Positions 16,125 through 24,064 of a stretch of 64,000 nucleotides of DNA are shown here, piece after piece. The notes beneath the pieces were generated by a model that saw only the letters and a program-made list of their open reading frames with translations, was not told the DNA's origin and ran no database searches. The translations under genes were made by a program, and so were the position numbers. The DNA comes from an uncultured Clostridia bacterium (lineage in GTDB: Bacteria > Bacillota > Clostridia > Oscillospirales > Ruminococcaceae): assembly GCA_947584375.1 (NCBI GenBank), contig CANPWL010000002.1:1-64000 (forward strand). The letters are read 5' to 3'. The stretch's first letter is position 1; each line of letters opens with the position of its first letter.

Positions 16125-18365
16125 ATGGCAAGAAAAAAGAAACAAGAGGAAAAGAAAAAGGTTCCCGAGGTCAATGCTTATATTGAAGGAGCAGGACAGG
16201 TTGTTGAGGAAAGAATAACAGAAACTCTTGAGAAAAACTATATGCCCTATGCTATGAGCGTTATAGTATCCCGTGCTTTTCCTGAGATTGACGGCTTTAA
16301 GCCCTCGCACAGAAAGCTTCTTTACACTATGTATAAAATGGGATTGCTCACAGGCGGAAGAACAAAGTCTGCCAATGTTGTAGGTCAGACTATGAGACTT
16401 AATCCGCACGGCGACGCCGCTATTTATGAAACCATGGTAAGGCTCTCAAGGGGAAATGAAACGCTTTTGCATCCGTATGTTGATTCAAAGGGAAACTTCG
16501 GTAAGGCATATTCTAAGAATATGGCTTATGCGGCTTCACGTTATACAGAGGTTAAATTGGATCCAATATGCAACGAACTTTTCCGTGATATTGACAAGGA
16601 TACAGTTGATTTTGTTCCTAACTATGATAATACAATGCAGGAACCAACTCTTCTTCCTGCGACATTCCCGTCTATTTTGGTAAATGCAAATGTAGGAATA
16701 GGAGTTTCAATGGCAAGCTCTGTTTGTTCTTTTAATCTTTCTGAGATATGCGAAACAACGATAGCTTTAATGAAGAATAAGGATTTCAATATACTTGAAA
16801 CGCTTAAGGGTCCTGATTTTTCATCCGGTGCGTATATGCTCTATGATGAGGACGAGCTTAGAAAAATATACGAAACCGGCAGGGGTTCTGTTAAACTGCG
16901 GGCAAAATATAACTATGATAAAAGCGACAACTGTATTGAGATAACCGAGATACCTGCAACAACTACGATAGAAGCAATAATTGAAAAGATAGTATCATTG
17001 ATGAAGCTTGGTAAAATCAAGGAGATTCAGTATATTCGTGACGAAACGGATTTAAGCGGACTTAAAATAACAATAGATTTGAAAAGATCGACCGATCCCG
17101 ATAGGCTTATGCAGAAGCTGTATAAGCTTACGCCTTTGCAGGATACCTATTCGGCAAACTTTAATATACTGGTAAACGGCTATCCAAAGGTAATGGGTGT
17201 TTATGAAATTCTTGACGAGTGGATAAAGTTCAGAACAGGATGTGTAAAGCGCAGGGTTTCATATGACCTAAAGAAAAAGCAGGACAGACTTCATTTGTTA
17301 AAAGGACTTTCAAAGATTCTGCTTGATATAGACAAAGCTATTAAGATAATTCGTGAAACAAAGGAAGAGTCAGAAGTTGTTCCAAACCTTATGATTGGAT
17401 TTTCCATTGATGAAATTCAAGCGGAATATGTTGCTGAAATAAAGCTGCGCCATCTCAATAAGGAATATATTTTAAAAAGATTACAGGATATAGAACAACT
17501 TCAAGCTGATATTGAGGATATGATGGATATTCTTGACAGTGAAAGACGTATCAAAAAGATTATAATTGACGAGTTGGGCGAAGTTTCTAAAAAGTACGGA
17601 AAGCCCAGAAAAACTCAATTTTACTATGTCGATGATATTGAGGAATATACCGAAACTGAAGAAATACCCGATTATAAATGCACAGTTTTCATGTCCAAGA
17701 GCGGATATTTTAAGAAGATAACCCCCCAGTCGCTAAGAATGGCAAATACACAAAAGCTCAAGGACGGAGATGTTATTTCTCAGGAAATTGAGATAACAAA
17801 TAAATCAGAGCTTTTGTTTTTTACTGACAAAGCTGCCGTGTATAAATCAAAGGCGTCACAGTTTGACGATACAAAAGCAAGTGCTTTAGGCGACTATATT
17901 CCTGCCACACTTGGTTTTGAAGATAATGAAAATGTTATATATATGGCAGTAACAATTGATTACAGCGGATATATGATTTTTGTATTTGAAAACGGTAAGG
18001 TCGCAAAAGTTCCGTTTAGCGCTTATAAAACAAAGACAAATAGAAAGAAACTCGCAAAAGCATATGGAGCAAAGTCAAGACTTGTTGAGGCGTTTCATAT
18101 TAAGGAAGATGTTAATTTAATGCTTAAATCATCAAACAGCAGGGTGATAGTTTTCAACACAGGTATGCTGTTACCTAAAACTTCTAGGGACACTATCGGT
18201 GTTCAGGCATTGACATTAAAGGCTAAGAACACATTGGAGAGGGCTTTTATAATAGACAATGAAACCTTGAAAAATATGGCAAAATATAAGACAAAAAATA
18301 TTCCTGCTGCCGGAAGTTTTGCAAAGGATTTGGAAGATCCTGATCAGATGAGGTTAATACTCTGA
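16125..18365 (+). CDS. Atypical type IIA topoisomerase A subunit (ParC/GyrA-like)
   Basis: 746-aa DNA-cleaving subunit. SVIVSRAFPEIDGFKPSHRK and NPHGDAAIYETMVRLSRG precede AASRYTEVKL with the catalytic Tyr 140 next to Arg. The tower and coiled-coil regions follow, and a C-terminal beta-propeller-like half begins near SKSGYFKKITPQSL. The gyrase-specific GyrA box (QRRGGKG) is not visible, favouring a Topo IV-like role in decatenation. I use ATG 16125; a TTG at 16110 in frame lies inside the upstream hairpin. Operon with the B subunit, followed by a terminator. Confidence 0.87.
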   Translation: MARKKKQEEKKKVPEVNAYIEGAGQVVEERITETLEKNYMPYAMSVIVSRAFPEIDGFKPSHRKLLYTMYKMGLLTGGRTKSANVVGQTMRLNPHGDAAIYETMVRLSRGNETLLHPYVDSKGNFGKAYSKNMAYAASRYTEVKLDPICNELFRDIDKDTVDFVPNYDNTMQEPTLLPATFPSILVNANVGIGVSMASSVCSFNLSEICETTIALMKNKDFNILETLKGPDFSSGAYMLYDEDELRKIYETGRGSVKLRAKYNYDKSDNCIEITEIPATTTIEAIIEKIVSLMKLGKIKEIQYIRDETDLSGLKITIDLKRSTDPDRLMQKLYKLTPLQDTYSANFNILVNGYPKVMGVYEILDEWIKFRTGCVKRRVSYDLKKKQDRLHLLKGLSKILLDIDKAIKIIRETKEESEVVPNLMIGFSIDEIQAEYVAEIKLRHLNKEYILKRLQDIEQLQADIEDMMDILDSERRIKKIIIDELGEVSKKYGKPRKTQFYYVDDIEEYTETEEIPDYKCTVFMSKSGYFKKITPQSLRMANTQKLKDGDVISQEIEITNKSELLFFTDKAAVYKSKASQFDDTKASALGDYIPATLGFEDNENVIYMAVTIDYSGYMIFVFENGKVAKVPFSAYKTKTNRKKLAKAYGAKSRLVEAFHIKEDVNLMLKSSNSRVIVFNTGMLLPKTSRDTIGVQALTLKAKNTLERAFIIDNETLKNMAKYKTKNIPAAGSFAKDLEDPDQMRLIL

Positions 18366-18398
18366 TACAAAACGGTTACAAAATTTAATTATTATCTT

Positions 18399-18437
18399 TC
18401 TCGTTCGGTTTAATGCCGGACGGGATTTTTGTTTTTT
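18399..18437 (+). terminator. Terminator of the topoisomerase operon
   Basis: A 10-bp stem TCTCGTTCGG (18399-18408)/CCGGACGGGA (18416-18425) with two G-T wobbles, followed by TTTTTGTTTTTT. Confidence 0.85.
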
Positions 18438-18618
18438 AATAAAATGCCTGCATATTATATTGATATATAAGTAACTAATAAATTTAGGTGTTAGTATATT
18501 CTTAATTTGCAGAAATTACAGTTTTTTTGCTGTAAATCAATTAAATTAAGGGAATGTAACCAATTATTACAGAATAGATACAAATTGTTTCATAATGTCT
18601 ACAAATAGATTAAACTTG

Positions 18619-18647
18619 TTGACTTTGTGAAATAATGTTGTTATCAT
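18619..18647 (+). promoter_or_regulatory. Promoter of the PASTA pseudokinase gene
   Basis: TTGACT (18619-18624) and TATCAT (18642-18647) with a 17-base spacer; the start codon lies 36 bases downstream. Confidence 0.65.
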
Positions 18648-18682
18648 AAGTTACGTTAGAAAGTATGTTTACGGAGGCTTTT

Positions 18683-20458
18683 ATGGAAAATATTCAAAAT
18701 CTCTGCATGGGATGTATGAATGAATTGGAGCAAGACGGTACTTGCAGTTATTGTAATTATAATCCTGATTCACCGTTTCTTCAGTCATATTTACCGCCGA
18801 AGTCTATGCTTGACGAGAGATATATTGTAGGAAAGGTTTTGTCTTATAACGGTGAGGGAGCTTCGTATATCGGTTTTGATACTGTGACTTCTTCAAAGGT
18901 CGTTATACACGAATATATGCCCGACACACTATGTTCAAGGACAAAGCAAAGTCCCAAAATTACGGTTAAAACCGACTCTCTAAACAAGTATAAAACTTAT
19001 ATGTCGGAATTTGCAGAGCTTAATAAATCATTGTCCAGAATGAGAACTCTTTCGCATCTTGTTCCTGCAATCGATATGTTTGCTGAAAATAATACAATGT
19101 ATGCTATTTCAAAATATGTCGAAGGTATTACTTTAAAAAAGTTTTTGTTGGGTAATGGTGACAGGCTAAGCTGGGATCAGATTAAGAAGATTTTTCCGCC
19201 AATATTTACAACGCTGAGTTTGATTCACAATTCGGGTATAATTCACGGAGGAATTTGTCCTGATAATATAATTGTTACGCCAAAAGGTGAACTTAAGCTG
19301 ATAGGCTTCAGTATAAGTGCAACAAGGGTAGAGAATTCTGATTTATCAGCGGAGCTTTATCCGGGATATGCTGCACCTGAGCAATATAATTCATTAGATT
19401 GGTTGGGAACATGGACAGATGTTTATGCAATTGCAGCTGTGCTTTACAGAATGCTTACAGGTGTTTTGCCGCCAAATGCTGTTTCAAGGAAACAGACTGA
19501 TAACATAATTGACTTAAGTCAAATGAGCATAAATATTCCTCAAAATGTGTCAAGAGTAATTATGCAGGCTCTAAGGGTAAATTCAGAAACAAGAGTGCAG
19601 ACAATTACTGAACTTGTTACAAAGCTATTTGAACAGCCTGAATATGTTGTTGAGCATAGAAAAGGCGCAACCCAGACTATACACGTTGATACTGCAGATC
19701 AGCTTAGAAACACGTACAATGACGATGACGAAGAAGAATACGAAGATGAGAAAGCAGATAAGAAAAATCTCGTTCCTACGGTTGTGGGTTCGGTAGTTTT
19801 GGCTTTGCTTGTCGGAGTGGGATTGTTTTTCCTGGCTCAAATGTTTATTGGAGGAAGCGAGGAGAGTTCTTCTAATTCCGTGTCGAGTAATATTACGTCG
19901 GTTTCGGTAACTGAGGAAACATCTACTTCTGACAGCAATGTTGAAAGTTCTGAATCACCGGCAAAAAAGGACTATGGAACAGGTGCAGTTATGCCCGACT
20001 TAAAAGGTCTTGAATATGAAAATGTAATAGAATCGATCCAAAACGATTTCAATATTGTGGTTAAGAAAAAAAGAAGTAAAAAATATGACGCAGGAATTAT
20101 TATCAAGCAGAGCATTCCTGCCGACTCAGAGTACGATCCGGCAAGGAAAAACACTTTAAAACTTACCGTATCTGACGGAAATGGTGAATCGAGCGAGTTT
20201 GAAAATACATCATCAGACTCATATTCTGATTCATCATATGATTCTTCGTATACAGATAAACCCGTTATTCCTGACTTTACGGGTTACACAGCTACAAGCT
20301 ATGGAGAGATTCTTTCCGATCTTGGTATAACATATGCATTTACTTATGTTGCAAGCGAGGATGTACCTTCAGGTAATGTTATAGCTACCAGCACCGCAGT
20401 GGGACAAGTATTTGATACTGCGTCAGGAGATGTATTGACAGTTACTGTTGCTCAGTAG
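18683..20458 (+). CDS. Zinc-ribbon, kinase-fold, PASTA membrane protein; predicted pseudokinase
   Basis: 591-aa protein. N-terminal zinc ribbon with Cys 8, 11, 21, 24; Ser/Thr kinase-like domain about 40-315; acidic stretch; one TM segment about 363-388; Ser/Thr-rich linker; two extracellular PASTA repeats (from VMPDLKGL and VIPDFTGY). The catalytic residues are lost: the VAIK Lys is His 76 (VVIHEY), HRD is HGG (188-190) and DFG is GFS (208-210), although Asp194-Asn195 and an APE-like AAPEQY remain. It is therefore unlikely to phosphorylate and may be a cell-wall-sensing scaffold. The start is ATG 18683, because GGAGG at 18673-18677 fits it, not ATG 18665. Single-gene transcript. Confidence 0.88.
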   Translation: MENIQNLCMGCMNELEQDGTCSYCNYNPDSPFLQSYLPPKSMLDERYIVGKVLSYNGEGASYIGFDTVTSSKVVIHEYMPDTLCSRTKQSPKITVKTDSLNKYKTYMSEFAELNKSLSRMRTLSHLVPAIDMFAENNTMYAISKYVEGITLKKFLLGNGDRLSWDQIKKIFPPIFTTLSLIHNSGIIHGGICPDNIIVTPKGELKLIGFSISATRVENSDLSAELYPGYAAPEQYNSLDWLGTWTDVYAIAAVLYRMLTGVLPPNAVSRKQTDNIIDLSQMSINIPQNVSRVIMQALRVNSETRVQTITELVTKLFEQPEYVVEHRKGATQTIHVDTADQLRNTYNDDDEEEYEDEKADKKNLVPTVVGSVVLALLVGVGLFFLAQMFIGGSEESSSNSVSSNITSVSVTEETSTSDSNVESSESPAKKDYGTGAVMPDLKGLEYENVIESIQNDFNIVVKKKRSKKYDAGIIIKQSIPADSEYDPARKNTLKLTVSDGNGESSEFENTSSDSYSDSSYDSSYTDKPVIPDFTGYTATSYGEILSDLGITYAFTYVASEDVPSGNVIATSTAVGQVFDTASGDVLTVTVAQ

Positions 20459-20477
20459 TCAATTGAAAGTGATAATT

Positions 20478-20510
20478 CAGGTGATTCCGATTTTGGGGTC
20501 ACTTGTTTTT
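20478..20510 (+). terminator. Terminator after the pseudokinase gene
   Basis: Stem CAGGTGATTCC (20478-20488)/GGGGTCACTTG (20495-20505) pairing through three wobbles, followed by TTTTT. Confidence 0.7.
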
Positions 20511-20562
20511 ATGAATAATAAAAATAAAAAATTAAACTTATGTGAATGATTGTTCCATATTC

Positions 20563-20591
20563 TTGACTAAGCAGTTTTCCTGTGATAGTAT
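20563..20591 (+). promoter_or_regulatory. pfkA promoter
   Basis: TTGACT (20563-20568), 17-base spacer, TAGTAT (20586-20591), about 46 bases before the pfkA start codon. Confidence 0.65.
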
Positions 20592-20637
20592 ATTTAATAG
20601 ACTAATTATATTTTCAACTTTTGGAGGCAAAATCATT

Positions 20638-21600
20638 ATGGTAAAAACTATTGGAGTATTAACAAGCGGAGGAGATGCTCCGGGAATGAATGCTGCTGTA
20701 AGAGCAGTTACAAGAGCAGCTCTTAACAGAGGCATGAAAGTACTTGGTATCCGCAGAGGCTACAACGGATTAATAAATGGCGATATTATTGAAATGAATG
20801 CAAGAACTGTTTCAGGAATAATTCAAAGAGGCGGAACAGTGTTATATACAGCGCGCTGTCCTGAGTTTAAAACTGAGGAGGGTGTTTTAAAGGCAAAATC
20901 TATGTGTGAGGAACTTGGTCTTGACGGAATCGTCGTTATCGGAGGCGATGGCTCATTCAGAGGAGCAGCTGATCTTTCAGCACATGGCATCCCATGCATC
21001 GGACTTCCGGGAACGATTGATAACGATATTGCCTGCACAGAATACACAATTGGCTATGATACAGCCATGAACACCGCAATGGAAATGGTTGACAAGCTTA
21101 AAGATACAACTCAGTCGCATGACCGATGTTCTGTTGTTGAAGTTATGGGAAGAAGAGCAGGTTATATTGCGGTAAATGTTGCAGTTGCAGTTGGTGCTGA
21201 ATGTGCTATTACTCTTGAAGAGGGATATGATTTAGATGAAATCATTAAGAAAATACTTGCTAATAAAGCTTCAGGAAAATCGCACTCTATTATCATTGTT
21301 TCTGAGGGAATAGGAAATTCTGAGCAGATTGCTAAGGATATAGAAGAAAAGACAGGAATTGAGTCCAGAGCTACTATCTTAGGTCACGTTCAAAGGGGAG
21401 GTTCTCCGACGCTTCGTGACAGAATTGTGGCAACTGAAATGGGTTATTATGCTGTTGAGCTTTTGGAAAAAGGTATCGGAAACAGAGTGATAGGTTTAAG
21501 GGATAACAAGGTTTATGACGTTGATATTCAGGAAGCACTAACTATGACCAAGCCTTTTGACAGCAGGCTTTATCAGATTCTTAACGATACGGCATACTAA
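20638..21600 (+). CDS. pfkA: ATP-dependent 6-phosphofructokinase
   Basis: 320 aa, the standard bacterial PfkA length. Catalyses fructose 6-phosphate plus ATP to fructose 1,6-bisphosphate, the committed glycolytic step. Visible are LTSGGDAPGMNAA, GGDGS (102-106, the ATP rather than PPi type), PGTIDNDI with the catalytic Asp, and the MGRRAGYIA substrate-binding motif. The frame opens at 20542, but GGAGG at 20623-20627 and homology fix ATG 20638. Transcribed from its own promoter; the next gene has a separate riboswitch leader. Confidence 0.97.
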   Translation: MVKTIGVLTSGGDAPGMNAAVRAVTRAALNRGMKVLGIRRGYNGLINGDIIEMNARTVSGIIQRGGTVLYTARCPEFKTEEGVLKAKSMCEELGLDGIVVIGGDGSFRGAADLSAHGIPCIGLPGTIDNDIACTEYTIGYDTAMNTAMEMVDKLKDTTQSHDRCSVVEVMGRRAGYIAVNVAVAVGAECAITLEEGYDLDEIIKKILANKASGKSHSIIIVSEGIGNSEQIAKDIEEKTGIESRATILGHVQRGGSPTLRDRIVATEMGYYAVELLEKGIGNRVIGLRDNKVYDVDIQEALTMTKPFDSRLYQILNDTAY

Positions 21601-21614
21601 TAGTAAAATAAAAA

Positions 21615-21772
21615 GCATACAGAGTAGGAAATCAGGCGTAAAGTGTCAAACAGACGGGGAGTTGCTGCTTGAACGAAAAGCATTAAGCTTGCGGTTTGAT
21701 TTCCGCATCCCGCTGAATGCATAACGAAGCTTTTCATGCTCCATTATGCACAAAGCATATTATGAATGGAGG
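21615..21772 (+). ncRNA. THF (tetrahydrofolate) riboswitch with translational expression platform
   Basis: The aptamer (21615-21720) shows the THF-riboswitch conserved blocks AGAGTAGG, GCGTAAAGTG, GGGGAGTTG, GAACGAA, GCGG and CCGCATCCCGCTG in order, closed by GCAT (21615-21618)/ATGC (21717-21720). Downstream, CTCCATT (21739-21745) can pair with AATGGAG (21765-21771), hiding the folT SD. An alternative pairing, TGCATAA (21718-21724) with TTATGCA (21744-21750), competes with both the P1 stem and the sequestering hairpin. Ligand binding would stabilise P1, prevent the alternative and hide the SD: an OFF switch. Confidence 0.9.
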
Positions 21773-21778
21773 TTTATT

Positions 21779-22387
21779 ATGGAAAGCTTTTTAAATTTAT
21801 TTAAGGATTCAGCATCAGAAATGAAAAAGGTAAGCACTCTCAGTGTATGCGGTGTATTGATGGCACTGTCAATTGTTATGAGGAATATGGCGATCAATAT
21901 AACTGCCGATTTGCGTATTACCTTTTCGTTTCTTGGGATAATGGCAATAGCAATGCTTTATGGTCCTGTGGTCTGCGTTATTGCAAATGTCGGCGTAGAC
22001 ATAATAGGATATGTTTTGGACGGCTATAAGGCAAGGGATTATAATCTTGGTTTGCTTGCTGTTAAGATTGTAATAGCACTCATTTATGGAATATGTCTTT
22101 ATAAAAAGACAACAGGTAGATCAGTTATAGTTTCTGGGATTATTGCAAGAATAATAGTTGTAGTACTGTGCAACCTTGTGTTAAATTCTGCGGTACTGTA
22201 TTATTGTTATACCAACAAAAATTTCCCGTTTATGTCAGCTTCAGAATGGACAGCGTTTAGAATTTGGTTTACGCCAAGACTGATAAAAAACTGCATAATG
22301 CTGCCCGTAGAGATCATAATACTTTCTGTTCTTATGCCTATGATTTTGCAAGCGTATAAAAGGATATTTAAGAAAGCGTCAGCATAG
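21779..22387 (+). CDS. folT: Folate ECF transporter S component (FolT-like)
   Basis: 202-aa integral membrane substrate-binding subunit of an energy-coupling-factor transporter; it needs the shared EcfA/A'/T module encoded elsewhere. About six hydrophobic segments; LRITFSFLGIMAIAMLYGPV and VGVDIIGYVL match the S-component pattern of a basic residue followed by a Gly/Pro-containing membrane segment. Folate specificity is inferred from the THF riboswitch directly upstream. The start is ATG 21779 after GGAGG; the frame extends upstream to 21746, but that is inside the riboswitch platform. Confidence 0.9.
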   Translation: MESFLNLFKDSASEMKKVSTLSVCGVLMALSIVMRNMAINITADLRITFSFLGIMAIAMLYGPVVCVIANVGVDIIGYVLDGYKARDYNLGLLAVKIVIALIYGICLYKKTTGRSVIVSGIIARIIVVVLCNLVLNSAVLYYCYTNKNFPFMSASEWTAFRIWFTPRLIKNCIMLPVEIIILSVLMPMILQAYKRIFKKASA

Positions 22388-22446
22388 TAACGGTATTTAA
22401 AAGCGAGACAGTATTTTATATTTAGTTTGTGAAAGGTTATGTTAAT

Positions 22447-23274
22447 ATGATTAATGTCGGGTTTATCGGTGCAGGGAATATGGGCTTTGCAATAATGAAA
22501 GGCATTGCTGAAAGCGGTCTTTGCAAAAGTATTGATATGTATGCGACCTCCCCAAGCATACAGCTTTCTGCGTTTGACACCGATAGTGAAAAGCTCAAAA
22601 GGCTGGAACAGTTCAATGTTTCAGGTTGTACATCTGCTAAGGAATTAGCAGAAAAATGTAAATATGTTTTCCTTGCAATTAAGCCGCAGCAGTTAGATGA
22701 GGCTTTAGCAGAGATAAAAGATAATATAACAAGTGACACTGTTATAATTTCTATATGCGCCGGAATAACGGGAGAGTATATTAAGTCAAAGACTATTCAT
22801 GATGCTAAGGTGGTTCTTGTTATGCCTAATACTCCGCTTTTGCTCAGAGAAGGCGCTTCTGCTTTGGCGAGGGTTGAGCCTGTTTCAGACGATGAGTTTG
22901 AACTTGTCTGCCGTATATTCTCCTCTTGTGGAGAAATTGCTGTGATACCAAAAGATAAAATGAAAGAGATTATTGCAATCAACGGATCATCTCCGGCATT
23001 TATATATCTTTATGCCAAGGCTTTTGCTGAGTACGCTGAGTCTGTTGGGATTGAGAATACTGTTGCTTTAAAGCTTTTCGCTAAGACGCTTATAGGTTCT
23101 GCAAAGATGATTACCGACAGTGGCAACACAATTGATGAACTGATAAAAATGGTTTCTTCAAAAGGCGGAACTACATTAGCAGGACTTGAAAAACTCAGAG
23201 AGGGAGACCTTGAGGGTATTGTTAAAAAAGCCTGCGAAGCTTGTACAAAAAGAGCTTATGAGCTATCGAAATAA
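22447..23274 (+). CDS. proC: Pyrroline-5-carboxylate reductase
   Basis: 275-aa cytosolic NAD(P)H-dependent enzyme for the last step of proline synthesis. N-terminal Rossmann motif VGFIGAGNMGFAI, then FLAIKPQQ, the VLVMPNTPLLLREGASALA block and the C-terminal MVSSKGGTTLAGLEKL signature, in normal order and length. Start ATG 22447 with GAAAGG at 22430-22435; a GTG at 22429 overlaps that site and is rejected. Follows folT by 59 bases without an obvious terminator, so it may be partly co-transcribed. Confidence 0.96.
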   Translation: MINVGFIGAGNMGFAIMKGIAESGLCKSIDMYATSPSIQLSAFDTDSEKLKRLEQFNVSGCTSAKELAEKCKYVFLAIKPQQLDEALAEIKDNITSDTVIISICAGITGEYIKSKTIHDAKVVLVMPNTPLLLREGASALARVEPVSDDEFELVCRIFSSCGEIAVIPKDKMKEIIAINGSSPAFIYLYAKAFAEYAESVGIENTVALKLFAKTLIGSAKMITDSGNTIDELIKMVSSKGGTTLAGLEKLREGDLEGIVKKACEACTKRAYELSK

Positions 23275-23337
23275 GTAATATATGTTTGTCCCAAAGCATA
23301 TAATCAACTGAAAGTTAAAGAAACAGGAGTTGATCAT

Positions 23338-23931
23338 ATGACTGAAAGACCTTCAAAGCCAAATGTTATTTTTAGGATAATGCTTCTTATGATTGTGGGA
23401 GTATTAATAGGAACATTGGCTTTTTTATTTGTTAAGACAAGCACTTTGAGTGATTTGAATATTGTAGAAAACGATTACTTATCAATGCGTCAGAATGGCG
23501 GATATGTAAGTATATTATACAGTTCACTTTTAAATTCATCTACGCTTATCATTGTTCTTTTTTTATTGGGATTTTGTGCAATAGCTCAGCCTGCTGCGAT
23601 ATTGGTTCCCATTTACAAAGGATTGGGGTATGGAGCGACAATTGCACAAATATATTCAGAAAATGGTTTAAACGGTTTTTTTTCAGCACTTATATTAATT
23701 TTACCATGTGCATTAATTTCTTCATATGCACTTTTTATTGGAGTAAGGGAGTCGCTTCGATTATCAAATCGTTTTTTTTCGCAGGCATTTCTAAACAGAA
23801 GGTCTGACAGCGACACTATTAACGACTATGTAAAGCTATATGCCGTTAAATTTTTGGTGCTGGAGGCTGTTACTGCTGTTTCGGCTGCTGTTGACTGCTT
23901 AAGCTCTTTGGTGTATAATATGATAAAATAA
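23338..23931 (+). CDS. SpoIIM-family membrane protein
   Basis: 197 aa with about five hydrophobic segments. LLGFCAIAQPAAILVPIYKG followed by LGYGATIAQIY corresponds to the Gly/Pro-rich core of the stage II sporulation protein M family, and the N-terminal MLLMIVGVLIGTLAFLFV and PCALISSYAL segments fit it. True SpoIIM works in forespore engulfment with SpoIID and SpoIIP, but the family also has non-sporulation members. GGAG precedes the ATG. The context (proC, DUF624) is uninformative. Confidence 0.65.
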   Translation: MTERPSKPNVIFRIMLLMIVGVLIGTLAFLFVKTSTLSDLNIVENDYLSMRQNGGYVSILYSSLLNSSTLIIVLFLLGFCAIAQPAAILVPIYKGLGYGATIAQIYSENGLNGFFSALILILPCALISSYALFIGVRESLRLSNRFFSQAFLNRRSDSDTINDYVKLYAVKFLVLEAVTAVSAAVDCLSSLVYNMIK

Positions 23932-23949
23932 ACTAGTTTAAGATGTATA

Positions 23950-24060
23950 ACGTGAAAAATGCTTTTCACGTACGCTTACGAGTCTTTGCTTGTAAATATC
24001 AATGCGGAAATTTCGACAGTGCTGAATTAGGCTCGTAAATTGTAAAAAGGTTTGGTGATT
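23950..24060 (+). promoter_or_regulatory. Copy B of the repeated 5' UTR element
   Basis: Hairpin ACGTGAAAA (23950-23958)/TTTTCACGT (23963-23971) is followed by TTACGAGTC (23976-23984), which can pair with GGCTCGTAA (24030-24038) to enclose about 45 bases. Then come AAAAAGG and TTTGGTGATTTTA just before the TTG start at 24065. It lacks the CTTTGC/GCAAAG hairpin found in copies A, C and D. The first hairpin may also act as a terminator for the upstream gene. Confidence 0.65.
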
Positions 24061-24064
24061 TTAA

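Larger units (their letters stand above)
18366..18682 (+). other. 317-base intergenic region before the pseudokinase gene
   Basis: Contains the topoisomerase terminator at its left end and a promoter at 18619-18647 (TTGACT, 17-base spacer, TATCAT). Between them is AT-rich sequence with a short TTACAG/CTGTAA hairpin around a T run near 18515-18536. I see no gene in it. Confidence 0.6.
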
